Source: Veillonella intestinalis (lineage in GTDB: Bacteria; Bacillota; Negativicutes; Veillonellales; Veillonellaceae). From it: a DNA stretch of 64,000 nt. This document shows, in pieces, positions 1 to 9,746 of the stretch (position 1 is its first letter; every line of letters begins with the position of its first letter). The DNA lies in assembly GCF_943193155.1 (NCBI RefSeq), contig NZ_CALPDB010000005.1:1-64000 (forward strand), given 5' to 3'. The notes below the pieces were generated by a model that had not been told where the DNA came from, searched no databases, and was given only the letters and a program-made list of their open reading frames with translations. The translations under genes and the position numbers were made by a program.

Positions 1-58
1 GCATGTGTTAAGCACGCCGCCAGCGTTCGTCCTGAGCCAGGATCAAACTCTCCAAGAT
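1..58 (-). rRNA. rrs: 16S rRNA, 5' end (partial)
   Basis: The reverse strand reads AGAGTTTGATCCTGGCTCAG followed by GACGAACGCTGGCGGCGTGC, the universal 5' end of bacterial 16S rRNA. The mature 5' end is placed about seven bases before AGAGTTT, near position 58, by analogy with E. coli. The rest of the gene lies outside the window. It is transcribed away from the tRNA cluster at 545-784, which lies upstream on the same strand. Confidence 0.97.
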
Positions 59-263
59 ATCTTGGAGCTATTTGCTAGCTCGTTTTCGTTGTTGTTAGCT
101 TAACCGAAGTTATCTAACTTAGAATTTTTTTTGGTTGGTTTCAACGTTGTTGAAACCCGCACTCTGGCTATGTTCATTTCATTAGAAATGATTACCTTAC
201 ATTGTTCAGTTTTCAAAGATCTGTGTTTCAGGCAGTTAACTTTCATCGCCTGACGACTTAATT
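59..263 (-). other. 16S rRNA leader
   Basis: This AT-rich stretch lies between the probable rRNA promoter (264-292) and the 16S 5' end and contains no credible open reading frame. A 14-base palindrome (CCAAGATATCTTGG, 52-65) straddles the predicted mature 5' end. I interpret the stretch as the transcribed leader holding processing signals; this rests on position only. Confidence 0.6.
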
Positions 264-292
264 AGTTTAACAGTGAATTCTAATTATGTCAA
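264..292 (-). promoter_or_regulatory. Probable rRNA operon promoter
   Basis: On the minus strand there is a perfect -35 TTGACA (287-292), a 17-base spacer and a -10 TAAACT (264-269), pointing at the 16S gene about 200 bases downstream. The perfect -35 box and spacing fit a strong rRNA promoter. The stretch between it and the tRNA terminator (293-513) shows nothing else recognisable. Confidence 0.7.
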
Positions 293-513
293 CTACTTTT
301 TTACAACTTTTTTACTATTTTTATACTCACCAATATAAGTCCATAAAAACAAAGACTTAAAAGCTTGTAATAAAAGACTTTTTCTCATCTAGCACACTTG
401 TTTAGCATTGTCTAAAGATGATTATATCAACTTCATGAGAGGCACTCTAAAAGGATTTAGTACCTCAGAAAACAAAATATTACTAAATAACATCAGCTAA
501 TAAAAAAGTTAGA

Positions 514-541
514 AAAAGCACCGTCAAAAGACAGTGCTTTT
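514..541 (-). terminator. Terminator of the tRNA cluster
   Basis: Two 12-base arms (514-525 and 530-541) form a hairpin with an AAAA/TTTT loop and, on the minus strand, a run of T residues after the stem. It lies just downstream of tRNA-Lys and separates the tRNA cluster from the rRNA promoter. Confidence 0.85.
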
Positions 542-544
542 ACA

Positions 545-620
545 TGGTGACTCACCCGCGACTCGAACGCGGGACACCCTGATTAAAAGTCAGGTGCTCT
601 GCCAACTGAGCTAGTGAGTC
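545..620 (-). tRNA. tRNA-Lys (TTT)
   Basis: A complete 76-nt cloverleaf with encoded CCA. The acceptor pairs GACTCAC with GTGAGTC, the T-loop reads GTTCGAGTC, and the anticodon loop is CTTTTAA with anticodon TTT. It is the third gene of a His-Gln-Lys cluster. Confidence 0.97.
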
Positions 621-624
621 ATGT

Positions 625-699
625 TGGCAGGGGCGGCTGGGTTCGAACCAGCGCATAATGGAGTCAAAGTCCATTGCCTTACCACTTGGCGACGCCCCT
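625..699 (-). tRNA. tRNA-Gln (TTG)
   Basis: A 75-nt tRNA with encoded CCA. Acceptor AGGGGCG pairs with CGCCCCT, the T-loop is GTTCGAACC, and the anticodon stem TGGA/TCCA encloses CTTTGAC, giving anticodon TTG. Only four bases separate it from tRNA-Lys. Confidence 0.97.
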
Positions 700-707
700 A
701 TAAAAAG

Positions 708-784
708 TGGGGTGAGTAGTGGGGATCGAACCCACGCATAACGGAGCCACAATCCGCCGTGTTAACCGCTTCACCATACCCACC
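708..784 (-). tRNA. tRNA-His (GTG)
   Basis: A 77-nt tRNA including the extra 5' G(-1) paired with C73 that histidyl-tRNA synthetase recognises, and an encoded CCA. The anticodon loop is ATTGTGG with anticodon GTG. It is the first gene of the His-Gln-Lys cluster. Confidence 0.96.
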
Positions 785-806
785 ACTGTGGTTGTTTGGG
801 AGATTT

Positions 807-846
807 ATCCCCCGTAACGAATGATATTGTATCATTCCTCGGGGGA
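807..846 (-). terminator. Hairpin downstream of speE
   Basis: ATCCCCC and GGGGGAT (7 bp) enclose AATGAT/ATCATT (6 bp), making a two-step hairpin 12 bases after the speE stop codon and upstream of tRNA-His. There is no clear T-run on the minus strand, so it may be a weak terminator or a processing stem ahead of the tRNAs. Confidence 0.55.
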
Positions 847-858
847 TACTGTCAACAA

Positions 859-1698
859 CTATTTTTTAATTAAATAATCTTTTACAAAATTAGGCAATGC
901 AAAGGCTGCTTTTTGAATGCCTTCATTATAATATTTGGTAGTAAACTCTTGTTTGCGATTTGCTTCCCAAGTTAATGGATCATACTTTTTAGACCCCATG
1001 GTAAAGCAATGCATACCAGTTGGATAAATTGGAATATACGCTGTGTATAAACGTGGAATTGGGAAATGTTTAGCCACGTAGCCAAATACTTTTTCAACTA
1101 ATGGCTGATGCATCATTGGTGATTCTGTTTGTTGTACAAATAAACCATCTTCTTTAAGTGCTTTATAAGTATTAGCATAGAATTCTTCTGTAAACAAACC
1201 TTCCCCTGGCCCAATTGGATCAGAGCAGTCAACGATAATAACATCAAACTTGTTTTCACATTCAGCTACATACCCAATGCCATCACCAATAGTTACTGTC
1301 AATTTAGGGTCTTTGCGAATCATAGCATCTGCTATTGTTGGCAAATATTCCTTAGCTAGTTCAACTACTTTGCCGTCAATTTCAATCATAGTTACTGATT
1401 CAACACAGTCGTGACGTACACATTCCCGTGCTACGCCTCCGTCACCGCCACCGATAATCAATACATGTTTAGGATTAGGATGTAAGAATAGTGGAATGTG
1501 AGACATCATTTCGTGATATACAAACTCTTCACGTTCAGACGTTTGAAATACACCATCAAGAGCTAGCATATTGCCATATTCTAAACTATGTACTACTTCA
1601 ATTTTCTGAAACTCAGAAGCTCCGGAATACAAGACCTTATCGATTTTTGCACTCAATTTTAAATTATCAGACTGATTTTCTGTAAGCCACTCTGCCAT
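859..1698 (-). CDS. speE: Spermidine synthase
   Basis: A 279-residue spermidine/polyamine synthase. It moves the aminopropyl group of decarboxylated S-adenosylmethionine onto putrescine in the cytoplasm. The Rossmann methyltransferase-like fold shows the glycine-rich GGGDGGVARE near residue 84 and the catalytic-loop motif DCSDPIGPGEG near residue 155, both typical of SpeE. Length matches the short bacterial form. Start ATG is preceded by AGGAGG at good spacing. No speD or other polyamine gene lies nearby. A perfect palindrome (1733-1760) sits just upstream. Confidence 0.95.
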   Translation of the reverse strand: MAEWLTENQSDNLKLSAKIDKVLYSGASEFQKIEVVHSLEYGNMLALDGVFQTSEREEFVYHEMMSHIPLFLHPNPKHVLIIGGGDGGVARECVRHDCVESVTMIEIDGKVVELAKEYLPTIADAMIRKDPKLTVTIGDGIGYVAECENKFDVIIVDCSDPIGPGEGLFTEEFYANTYKALKEDGLFVQQTESPMMHQPLVEKVFGYVAKHFPIPRLYTAYIPIYPTGMHCFTMGSKKYDPLTWEANRKQEFTTKYYNEGIQKAAFALPNFVKDYLIKK

Positions 1699-1732
1699 AA
1701 TTAGCCTCCTAATCCTAATAGGTAAACAGTCG

Positions 1733-1760
1733 TAATAGGGCTACATATGTAGCCCTATTA
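1733..1760. promoter_or_regulatory. 28-bp perfect palindrome upstream of speE
   Basis: Fourteen bases starting TAATAGGGCTACAT are followed immediately by their exact reverse complement. It lies 34 bases upstream of the speE start codon. Without a T-run on either side it is not a convincing terminator, so an operator or RNA hairpin is possible. Confidence 0.55.
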
Positions 1761-1896
1761 ATTTACCAAAACATCTTTATACATGCTTAGCCATATGTAT
1801 CTATACTTATTTATCGTTCTATAAGCATAGCGACCATACTGACTTGCGAATATACCAAGCAACAACGCTTACTTCCCTATATATTTGCCGCAATAC

Positions 1897-2523
1897 TTAC
1901 TTGCGCACTACATAGGCAAAGCCACCGCCTAGCATAGTATCTTTTAACCATTTCTGTACAGAAAAAGTTCGTTCAATTTCTTCGTCATATACCATACAAC
2001 GAACATCGTCGTTATTTTCCATCAATTTTACAATCGGTACCCAATGCCAAGTAGACAATTCTTTTTCACGCCCTCTATGTCGATTTAAAAATGCTACTGG
2101 TGAATCACTAGCTAACCCTTGTTTAATAAATTTAACGACTTGCTGCAATGGTGGTCGACACACAGCAAACGGATAAATCCCCATCATCTTTACCGTATAA
2201 GGTAAATTTTGATCATTAACATATGAATTTAATCCTTCTTCAAGCCACTGTGTCTTATATAAACCACCGCCAAAACGTGGTCGCACATAATCAAAAACAG
2301 CTTCCATACGTTTCAAAGCAGCTTCACCATCTGCGCTTTCCGTCACATCTAACAAGCCATCACGGAACTGCACATAACTAATTAACTGTGTCGCTGTAGT
2401 AGGACCACAGCCGGCTAAACGCTGCCAATCATCATGATACCACTCTTGATTATAACCATAGGAAAAACGGCCATCTTTTTTTACCTGCAACCATTCTGGA
2501 TGTGTGATTGTCAAGCTCTCCAT
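1897..2523 (-). CDS. C39-like (papain-fold) family protein
   Basis: A 208-residue protein with no clear signal peptide. The segment AGCGPTTATQLISY near residue 37 resembles the catalytic-cysteine motif (GCGPT/S) of C39-like papain-fold proteins, and a histidine in TWHWVPI near residue 160 could be the partner. The substrate cannot be read from sequence. It lies between the cyclophilin gene and speE on the same strand, with 91 bases to the cyclophilin gene, so co-transcription is possible. GAGAGATAT precedes the ATG as a moderate ribosome site. It could instead be an inactive member of the fold. Confidence 0.6.
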   Translation of the reverse strand: MESLTITHPEWLQVKKDGRFSYGYNQEWYHDDWQRLAGCGPTTATQLISYVQFRDGLLDVTESADGEAALKRMEAVFDYVRPRFGGGLYKTQWLEEGLNSYVNDQNLPYTVKMMGIYPFAVCRPPLQQVVKFIKQGLASDSPVAFLNRHRGREKELSTWHWVPIVKLMENNDDVRCMVYDEEIERTFSVQKWLKDTMLGGGFAYVVRK

Positions 2524-2614
2524 ATATCTCTCAATCCTCTATTACTTAATATACAATGTTATAACAATATATTCATTTTCAGTAATAGATGCCTGCAAAG
2601 AAAGCCTACTAAGC

Positions 2615-3046
2615 TTAGTCTTCTACAACTTCCACTTTTGTCATGCGGTCACCTTGCTGAATCGCATCTACTATATCCATACCTTCGATAACTTTACCGA
2701 ACACAGTATGAACACCATCTAAATGAGGCTGTGGTTCATACACGATAAAGAACTGACTACCACCTGTATTAGGGCCACGATGAGCCATAGATAAGGCACC
2801 ACGTTCATGTTTATGAGGATTGCCAATCAATTCGTCCTTGATTGTGTAGCCAGGACCACCAGTACCAGTTCCATTAGGACAACCGCCTTGCGCTACAAAA
2901 CCTGGAATTACACGATGGAAAATTAAGCCATCATAAAAGCCTTCTTTAATTAATTTTTCAAAGTTAGCTACTGTACCTGGTGCTTCTTTGTCAAATAACT
3001 CAATCGTAATATCGCCTTTTTCCATATGAATAATTGCTTTTTTCAT
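2615..3046 (-). CDS. Peptidyl-prolyl cis-trans isomerase (cyclophilin)
   Basis: A 143-residue single-domain cyclophilin with no signal peptide, hence cytoplasmic. It speeds cis-trans isomerisation of prolyl bonds. The hallmark [13 protein letters not shown] near residue 43 contains the catalytic Arg and Phe, and GGSQFFI near residue 95 supplies the Gln and Phe of the active site. The start lies two bases after the tcdA stop, so the two genes are almost certainly co-transcribed. Confidence 0.95.
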   Translation of the reverse strand: MKKAIIHMEKGDITIELFDKEAPGTVANFEKLIKEGFYDGLIFHRVIPGFVAQGGCPNGTGTGGPGYTIKDELIGNPHKHERGALSMAHRGPNTGGSQFFIVYEPQPHLDGVHTVFGKVIEGMDIVDAIQQGDRMTKVEVVED

Positions 3047-3048
3047 AT

Positions 3049-3750
3049 CTATTCTACCTCCAATAATGTACGTAATACATAACTTGCTAACATCAATCCT
3101 GAAACAGAAGGCACAAAACCACAGGACCCAGGACTTCTAGAATCATCATCACGAGTTGGCGTCATAGGCTTTTCTGTCGAAAAAACAACAGTCTGTTTTT
3201 TAATACCACGCTTACGCAATTCACGACGCATTACTTTAGCGAGCGGACATGTATGTGTTTTACTGATATCAGCAATCGTCAATAATTCAGGATGCATTTT
3301 ATTCCCTGTTCCCATTGAGGAAATACACGGAATGCCTAATTCCTGACAAGTTTCAATAATAGCCAATTTGGCAGTTACCATGTCAATGGCATCAATTACG
3401 AAATCAACCTTCAAATCTTTAATAAAATTTGGATAGGCTTCCTTCGTATATACAATGTCATAGGTATCTACTTGCATATCTGGCCGAATAGCTAGTGCGC
3501 GCTCTTTGGCTACTTCAACTTTACGACGACCAATCGTAGCCTGTGTCGCAATTAATTGACGATTCAAATTACTTACTGTAACTTTATCACCATCAATCAA
3601 TACTAATCGTCCTACCCCCGTGCGTACCAGCGCTTCCATAGCAAAACCACCAACGCCACCGCAGCCAAAAAGGGCTACTGACTTTGTCCCCAAATTCTCT
3701 AATTTCTCTTTACCCACTAACCACTCTAAGCGGGTTAACATATGTTCCAT
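3049..3750 (-). CDS. tcdA: tRNA threonylcarbamoyladenosine dehydratase
   Basis: A 233-residue ThiF/E1-like ATP-dependent enzyme. TcdA proteins cyclise t6A37 in tRNAs that read ANN codons to ct6A. The nucleotide loop [19 protein letters not shown] lies near residue 29, followed by [13 protein letters not shown] near residue 53, both diagnostic of the family. The tail [15 protein letters not shown] is typical of TcdA and separates it from MoeB/ThiF, which carry zinc CxxC pairs. A GGAG site precedes the ATG. Confidence 0.9.
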   Translation of the reverse strand: MEHMLTRLEWLVGKEKLENLGTKSVALFGCGGVGGFAMEALVRTGVGRLVLIDGDKVTVSNLNRQLIATQATIGRRKVEVAKERALAIRPDMQVDTYDIVYTKEAYPNFIKDLKVDFVIDAIDMVTAKLAIIETCQELGIPCISSMGTGNKMHPELLTIADISKTHTCPLAKVMRRELRKRGIKKQTVVFSTEKPMTPTRDDDSRSPGSCGFVPSVSGLMLASYVLRTLLEVE

Positions 3751-3777
3751 TCAGAAAAACTCCAATTCAGTATGATA

Positions 3778-4149
3778 TTAACGATTTAATGGAATGATTT
3801 CTAACCAATACCCATCAGGATCAGCAATAAAGTAAATACCCATCTTAGGGTTTTCATAAACTACACAACCCATTTCTTTGTGTTTTTTATAAGCCCCTTC
3901 ATAATCATCAACTTTAAACGCTAAATGGAATTCATTATCACCTAAATTATATGGGCGATCCCAATCACGTAGCCAAGTCAATTCTAACTGATGATTACTT
4001 GCACCATCTTCTAAATATACAATTTTAAATGAACCATCTTCTGGCTCAATGCGACGACCTGGCGTTAAACCAAGTGCTTCTTTATAAAAATCTAAACTTT
4101 TGTCTAAATCACGCACATTAAAGTTGTTATGTACCATCATAAATTTCAT
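3778..4149 (-). CDS. VOC/glyoxalase-I family protein
   Basis: About 123 residues of the vicinal oxygen chelate fold, resembling lactoylglutathione lyase (GloA). Two beta-alpha-beta-beta-beta modules are visible, with likely metal ligands His5 of MMVHNNFNVRDLD, Glu in HQLELTW, His in NEFHLAFKV and Glu in GYWLEIIP, the standard GloA set. I chose the internal ATG at 4149 because AAAGGAG lies seven bases upstream; an earlier in-frame ATG overlaps that ribosome site. Methylglyoxal detoxification is likely but not proven. Confidence 0.8.
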   Translation of the reverse strand: MKFMMVHNNFNVRDLDKSLDFYKEALGLTPGRRIEPEDGSFKIVYLEDGASNHQLELTWLRDWDRPYNLGDNEFHLAFKVDDYEGAYKKHKEMGCVVYENPKMGIYFIADPDGYWLEIIPLNR

Positions 4150-4367
4150 ACAGCCATCTCCTTTCACTACTAAACCTCCAGTCCACTAAATTAACAAGCT
4201 GTGAACTGGCCTATCATTTAAGAGGATTCTTAAATTCCCTCTACTATCTACTTAATACTGCTATTTAATAGTATCACAAATCTCGATATATGGCTATATA
4301 GGGCATAAATTTTACCATCAACTTACTGCCAAGATGATTATTTCAATCACTATTAACCAGATTGCCC
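4150..4367. other. Intergenic spacer between sbcC and the VOC gene
   Basis: AT-rich non-coding spacer. A short AGAGG/CCTCT hairpin near 4222-4246 lacks a T-run. I see no confident promoter or terminator, although a promoter for the VOC-tcdA-cyclophilin genes would be expected here. Confidence 0.4.
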
Positions 4368-7300
4368 CTAAAGAACTATAAATTGCGCCTCACTGCCTCG
4401 CTCTGTAGTCCGTACTTCTAAATGAGCCGGAATCCGATTTTTTAATTCTGGCACATGAGAAATAATACCAACTAAGCGACCTGATTCTTGTACAGTTACT
4501 AAGGTTTGCATTGCTACTTCTAAAGTATCTGGGTCTAATGTACCAAACCCCTCATCAATGAAAATCGTATCTAAATGTATGCCACCTGCATAAGCTTGAA
4601 TAATATCAGCCAAACCCATAGCTAGCGCGAGGGATGCTAAAAAAGTCTCTCCACCAGACAAGGTATTCGCTGGTCTTGCATACCCTGTATATGTATCTAA
4701 TACGGCTAAATCCAGACCGCGATGACCACGGCGTACACTATCTAAATCAGCACGTTCCAATGTATAACGGCCTCGGCTCATGCGCCGCAAGCGTGCATTT
4801 GCAGCTACAACGACTTCTTCTAAAATAGCACCTAGCACATATCGTTCAAAGGTAACCCCTTTTAAGCCTGTATCGCCACCATTCGCCAAATCATATAAAT
4901 TAAAAATAAACGAACTTCGTTCTGTAATTACCTCATTTTGAGCCATTAAGGTTTCATATTCTTCAACCACGTTAGCTAAACGCTGTTCTTCCTTATTCTG
5001 TATAGCCGCTTCACGAACAGCTTCTTCATAAGCTTCCATAGCCATATTCGTATCTTGTTCAGTAACAATACGACTCGGTTCAGGCAGCATTTCCAATTGT
5101 TGTTTTGCTGATGCTAACAAGACTTCTGTTTGCCCCCAGGAATCTTCATAGGCTCGCACTTCATTAGTTAGCGCCGCAGCATCTCCGTCAAAAGCTTTAA
5201 TACGTTCTATTTCAACAGCCGTTAATTTAGACTTCTCCAAAGCGTTTTCATAAGTACGTTGCGCCTGAACACTTTGTGTGTCTAACTCCTCTTGCTGTTG
5301 TAGTAAATTTTTCAAAGTAGTTTCAATAGCACTAACCGCTTCAATATGCTTTGTATGAGATTCTTCATAAGCCTGTCGTTTACTTTCAAACTCTGTCAAC
5401 CATTTTTTCTGTGCTTCTAACTCAGTTAACCAAGTATCACGATCTATAGTAGCCAATTCATGTTGTAATACCGTAAGGGCTTCTTCTTTACGTCCTAAAT
5501 CAGCTGTCAACGCCTGATATGACTGAGTTAAAATTTGTAAATCCGCTTGCTTAGTTTGCAAAGTTTGTTCTGCCTCTTGCAGCGTTTGCTCTAATCGTTC
5601 TACTTCTTTTTCTTTATGTTGTATCTGTTGCCACTGACTATCTAATAACTGTTGCTGAACTTCTACTTCCGCCATAAATTCTGAACTAGCCTGAGAAACA
5701 ATACCTAGCCCCCCATGAGTAGCTAACCAATCGTCAATAGCCTTTTCAGCAGCCTCTAACAATTCAACTTCATTTTTATAGGTAATTTCAACTTGATTCC
5801 ATTCAGTCTTTGCTTTGGAAGTTTGCTGCAATGCTTCAGCATAAGCAGCTTCGGCTTCTTGCAAAGCCCCATCACGTAGCCCTTCAGGTATAACAGCTAG
5901 CTGAGGATGCTCTTTTGAACCGCATACAGGACAAGGGACCCCTACTTGCAAGGTAAGCCCTAAATTAGCCGCTTGATATTGATCCTGCAATTGCACCTGA
6001 TGTTCACGTTCCAAACGAGCATTTACTTCAACTTGTTCCGCTAATTCATAGGCTCGCCGTTTAACATCTACCGCCCTTTTAGCCGCTTCACAACGTTCAC
6101 GAGTTGCTAAGGCATTTTTGCCAATTTGTAAAGCTTGCCATAATTCCTCACGTTGTCTTACTACTTCATTTTGCACACTCAGCTGTCGACGCAAAGAGGT
6201 TAGACCTTCTTTCAAAACGACTATGTTCTCTTGTAACGCTGATACGTCCTGTTCCTTCTCGCCTACAGTCTTTGCCTTTACATCAACATCCTTAACTAGC
6301 ATAGCAATTTCAGTTTGTAAAACTGCTACACGGTCAAATTGAGCCTGAATTTGCTCTGCCTTATGAACATTCAATTCATACTCTACTTGTTTAGGTTTAG
6401 CCTGTTGTAAACTATCAGCCAAGACTTTCAACGTTTCTGCTTCTTCTTGTAAACTTTGCTGTTTGGCAAGAGCCTCTTCATAAGAAACTCTCGTAGCTTC
6501 TCCCTTAACCACTAATGCTTGCCACGCTGCTTCAAGCCGACTAACAGGCTCATAAGCAGACAATTGATTAAGCAACGTTTTTATTTCTGAAATTTGTGAT
6601 TTTTTTTGTTCTAATTCCTCTAACATAGTCTGATACTTATGTACTTGTTGTGCTAACCCTTGGCGCTGTTCACCTAATTTATACGCCTTAGCTAGCGCTA
6701 ACTGTTCTTGATGAAGCACTTCAACGTCTTTATCCTTCTTTTGGACTAACTCTTGTTGTGCCTGCCACCGAGTATGTAATTCACCAACTGTAACTACCTC
6801 TTCACGACTTAATAAATATCGCTGACGGTCAATAACATCTTTTGCTTCCGCACTCACTGTATCATATTCATCTTTTAACATATCTTGTAAACGACTGTAT
6901 AGTTCTGTACGGAATAAGCTATGCATCAAATCTTCTCGTTCTGAAGTAGGCGCTACTAATAATTTACGAAACTCGCCTTGCGGTAATAATACAACTTGCA
7001 AAAATTGTTCCGCCCTAAACCCCAAAATTTCATGCACTTTATCTTTTATTTCCTGCGAACGGGTACTAAATTCAACCCAGTCCCCATCCTGCCAAATCAA
7101 CAAACGTGCCTGAGCCCCTTGCTCACGAAACCCTTCGCCGCGCTTTTTCTTAACTTGTTGCTTAGGGCTTCGTTCCATTTTGTATTGTTTATCGCCCACA
7201 GCAAATGTAAATTCTACTGCTGTTGGTTCTGTAGGAGTAGCATAATCACTGCGCATAGATGTACCACTGCGCAAACCCCCACTGGACTCACCAAATAAGG

Positions 7301-7451
7301 CATACACCATAGCATCTAAAATAGTTGTTTTCCCAGAACCAGTAGGGCCTGTGATTAAAAATAAGCTCTGCCCTTTTAGTTCATCAAAATCCAAATGAAT
7401 TTTGCCCGCATAAGGACCAAAGGCTGTCATAGTCAGTGTCAGTGGTCTCAT
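4368..7451 (-). CDS. sbcC: SbcC exonuclease subunit (ATPase)
   Basis: A 1027-residue SMC-like ATPase partner of SbcD (the bacterial Rad50). The complex cuts DNA hairpins and processes ends. Walker A GPTGSGKTTILDA lies near residue 35, long coiled-coil arms flank a CPVCGSKEHP zinc hook near residue 500, and the ABC signature TLSGGETFLASLALAMG and a Walker B with FIDEGFGTLDPDT lie near the C terminus. Length is normal. The start overlaps the sbcD stop by four bases (ATGA), showing translational coupling. Confidence 0.96.
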   Translation of the reverse strand: MRPLTLTMTAFGPYAGKIHLDFDELKGQSLFLITGPTGSGKTTILDAMVYALFGESSGGLRSGTSMRSDYATPTEPTAVEFTFAVGDKQYKMERSPKQQVKKKRGEGFREQGAQARLLIWQDGDWVEFSTRSQEIKDKVHEILGFRAEQFLQVVLLPQGEFRKLLVAPTSEREDLMHSLFRTELYSRLQDMLKDEYDTVSAEAKDVIDRQRYLLSREEVVTVGELHTRWQAQQELVQKKDKDVEVLHQEQLALAKAYKLGEQRQGLAQQVHKYQTMLEELEQKKSQISEIKTLLNQLSAYEPVSRLEAAWQALVVKGEATRVSYEEALAKQQSLQEEAETLKVLADSLQQAKPKQVEYELNVHKAEQIQAQFDRVAVLQTEIAMLVKDVDVKAKTVGEKEQDVSALQENIVVLKEGLTSLRRQLSVQNEVVRQREELWQALQIGKNALATRERCEAAKRAVDVKRRAYELAEQVEVNARLEREHQVQLQDQYQAANLGLTLQVGVPCPVCGSKEHPQLAVIPEGLRDGALQEAEAAYAEALQQTSKAKTEWNQVEITYKNEVELLEAAEKAIDDWLATHGGLGIVSQASSEFMAEVEVQQQLLDSQWQQIQHKEKEVERLEQTLQEAEQTLQTKQADLQILTQSYQALTADLGRKEEALTVLQHELATIDRDTWLTELEAQKKWLTEFESKRQAYEESHTKHIEAVSAIETTLKNLLQQQEELDTQSVQAQRTYENALEKSKLTAVEIERIKAFDGDAAALTNEVRAYEDSWGQTEVLLASAKQQLEMLPEPSRIVTEQDTNMAMEAYEEAVREAAIQNKEEQRLANVVEEYETLMAQNEVITERSSFIFNLYDLANGGDTGLKGVTFERYVLGAILEEVVVAANARLRRMSRGRYTLERADLDSVRRGHRGLDLAVLDTYTGYARPANTLSGGETFLASLALAMGLADIIQAYAGGIHLDTIFIDEGFGTLDPDTLEVAMQTLVTVQESGRLVGIISHVPELKNRIPAHLEVRTTERGSEAQFIVL

Positions 7452-8635
7452 ACATCAGCCTCCTTCAATAATCGGTCCCAAAGTGCATCCATATATTTTT
7501 TTTCAGTCTCACTCAATGGGTTTTCACGAACAGCTGCAGCAAATTGTTCAAATAATTCCCGTTCTGATAAATGTTTATATGCTACAGTGTCTACATCCTT
7601 TTCCTCGGTAGCCATACGCCCAGTTAACTCCATAGACATAGCATATGGCAATATGTCACGAAGTCTTGCCATACCATCAATAACGGGCGCTGTATCTAAT
7701 AATTGTACCTGCACATAATCATTCACATGCTTTTTATGAAGTGCCTCATCATGCAAAATATCATTAAAATAACCTTTTATGCTTACCACATCATGAAGGA
7801 ATTCAATAGGAACTTGTTCTAATTTACAAGCACCTGTGCTATCCATATCTACAATAGTAAAAGATTTTTTATGATTGGCTTCGTCAAACGAATACTTCAA
7901 CAAAGAGCCACTATACCGAACATGGTCAGCACCGATACGCTGTGGTCGATGAATATGTCCTAATGCTGCGTAATTGAAAGGCGCAAATACATCCACCCCA
8001 ACACTAGCCGAACCACCTATAACTAAAGGCCGTTCGGACTCACTAGTTTCACTTCCCATAACCAATGCATGGGCGATTGCTACCGTTCTCACATTTCCTT
8101 TTACTAAACTACGTAAATAAGTCGCCCACGCATCATAAATAGGCCCATAAGCTATAGGTAATGCTTGCCACTGCTCGCGTTGTGATTCATCAGAATTTAT
8201 GGCTAATAAGTGAGTTAACACTGTACGCGGTTCAGCAAATGGCATAGGGCAAAAGGCAATCTCACCATATGTATCCTCAATATATAAAGGCTGTAAACTA
8301 CGCTCCAAACCGCCCCAAACATGTAACCCCGCTTGAGACCATACATCACGCCCTACTTCTAGGCGCTGTGCACTGTCATGATTACCACCAATAACTAACA
8401 CTGGTACCTTATAGTCCAACGTGAACTTAGTTATTACTGCATCCCACAATTCAACCGCTTCGACTGGTGGCACAGCCCGATCAAACACATCACCAGCTAA
8501 TACAATAACATCAATATTGGCCTCTTTTACCAGCTGATACAATTGATGTTCAATTACATACGCTTGATCTTCTGTTAAATGACGCGCATAAAAAATGCGC
8601 CCTAAATGCCAATCGGCCATATGAAGAATGCGCAT
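7448..8635 (-). CDS. sbcD: SbcD exonuclease subunit (Mre11-like nuclease)
   Basis: A 395-residue calcineurin-like phosphoesterase, the nuclease half of SbcCD. Metal-binding motifs are ADWHLGR at the N terminus, GDVFDRA, GGNHDS near residue 85 and GHIHRPQ near residue 225. I start it at ATG 8635, where the protein begins MRILHMADWHLG; reading further upstream runs through the end of nfo and adds a non-homologous segment. GAGGTG lies just upstream, overlapping the nfo stop. Confidence 0.95.
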   Translation of the reverse strand: MRILHMADWHLGRIFYARHLTEDQAYVIEHQLYQLVKEANIDVIVLAGDVFDRAVPPVEAVELWDAVITKFTLDYKVPVLVIGGNHDSAQRLEVGRDVWSQAGLHVWGGLERSLQPLYIEDTYGEIAFCPMPFAEPRTVLTHLLAINSDESQREQWQALPIAYGPIYDAWATYLRSLVKGNVRTVAIAHALVMGSETSESERPLVIGGSASVGVDVFAPFNYAALGHIHRPQRIGADHVRYSGSLLKYSFDEANHKKSFTIVDMDSTGACKLEQVPIEFLHDVVSIKGYFNDILHDEALHKKHVNDYVQVQLLDTAPVIDGMARLRDILPYAMSMELTGRMATEEKDVDTVAYKHLSERELFEQFAAAVRENPLSETEKKYMDALWDRLLKEADV

Positions 8636-8636
8636 C

Positions 8637-9473
8637 TTACACCTCGCGATAAACACTGCGAAGCAAAGCGATTTCCTTGGCATAACCATCTAATTCATTC
8701 GGTGTTTCCAAATAAAATGGCAAATCACGCAAGGCAGGATGATTAATTATTTCCGTAATAGCGGTTAAGCCAATATGCCCCTCCCCTATTTTTTCATGGC
8801 GATCTTTATGGGCACCACGAGGATTTTTTGAGTCATTTAAGTGAATAGCATGTAAACGATCCAAGCCAATAATATGGTCAAAGGAAGTCATAACACCGTC
8901 TAAATCACCAATAATATCGTAATCCCCTTCATGAATATGACAAGTGTCCATACAAACACCTATATATTCTTTTAATTTTACACCATCAATAATGCGTGCA
9001 ATTTCCTCAAAAGTACGACCTACTTCAGTGCCTTTGCCCGCCATAGTTTCTAATAACACAGTCGTCTGCATACCTTCAAACAAGACTTCATTGAGGGCTT
9101 CCACAATATGTTCAATACCCACATCCACCCCTTGTTTTACATGACTCCCAGGATGAAAGTTATATAATTGATTAGGTAAATATTCCAACCGCTCTAAATC
9201 TTCACGCATCATATTTTTAGCAAATTGACGTAACGAAGGATCGGCAGCACAAGCATTTAATGTATACGGTGCATGCCCCAAAACTTTACCAAAATTGTGC
9301 TCAGTCATAAACTCTCTCAGCGCTTTCATATCAGCTTCGTCAAAAGTGCGCGCTTTGCCACCTCGTGGATTGCGCGTGAAATACTGAAACGTATTTCCTC
9401 CTAAAGACAAGGCTTCTTGCCCCATATGTAAATAGCCTTTACTAATCGATAAATGACAACCAATTGTTAACAT
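8637..9473 (-). CDS. nfo: Deoxyribonuclease IV (AP endonuclease)
   Basis: A 278-residue TIM-barrel endonuclease IV, which cuts 5' to abasic sites in base excision repair. Three-zinc-centre motifs are visible: [11 protein letters not shown] near residue 65, FHPGSH near residue 106, [11 protein letters not shown] near residue 142, [13 protein letters not shown] near residue 173 and [16 protein letters not shown] near residue 210. It is the first gene of nfo-sbcD-sbcC; the sbcD start lies one base after its stop. The operon couples abasic-site repair with end processing. Confidence 0.96.
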   Translation of the reverse strand: MLTIGCHLSISKGYLHMGQEALSLGGNTFQYFTRNPRGGKARTFDEADMKALREFMTEHNFGKVLGHAPYTLNACAADPSLRQFAKNMMREDLERLEYLPNQLYNFHPGSHVKQGVDVGIEHIVEALNEVLFEGMQTTVLLETMAGKGTEVGRTFEEIARIIDGVKLKEYIGVCMDTCHIHEGDYDIIGDLDGVMTSFDHIIGLDRLHAIHLNDSKNPRGAHKDRHEKIGEGHIGLTAITEIINHPALRDLPFYLETPNELDGYAKEIALLRSVYREV

Positions 9474-9670
9474 CTTTTTCTCCTTTATACGATAACTATG
9501 TAGCCTTTACAACTAAAACCAATCAAGCGGTCTCCTCACTATGATTAAAACCGCAGTACTCTTAATTTCTACTACAGTATGTTCTAACTTTTAATATATT
9601 CCCAATAATATATCATTAACTAACAAAACTAACTCATACTCTCTCTATTATATAACAAATTGAATCAAAC

Positions 9671-9744
9671 AAAAAAAGAGCCTCACCAAAGGACTTGTAA
9701 AAGTTAATCAACATCTTACAAAGTCTTTTAGGACGGCTCTCTTT
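9671..9744 (-). terminator. Terminator downstream of the fur-family gene
   Basis: A long imperfect hairpin: AGAGCC pairs with GGCTCT at the base and TTGTAA with TTACAA towards the tip, followed on the minus strand by a run of seven T. It ends two bases from the stop codon of the Fur-family gene. The rest of 9474-9670 shows nothing recognisable apart from AT-rich sequence upstream of nfo. Confidence 0.8.
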
Positions 9745-9746
9745 AA

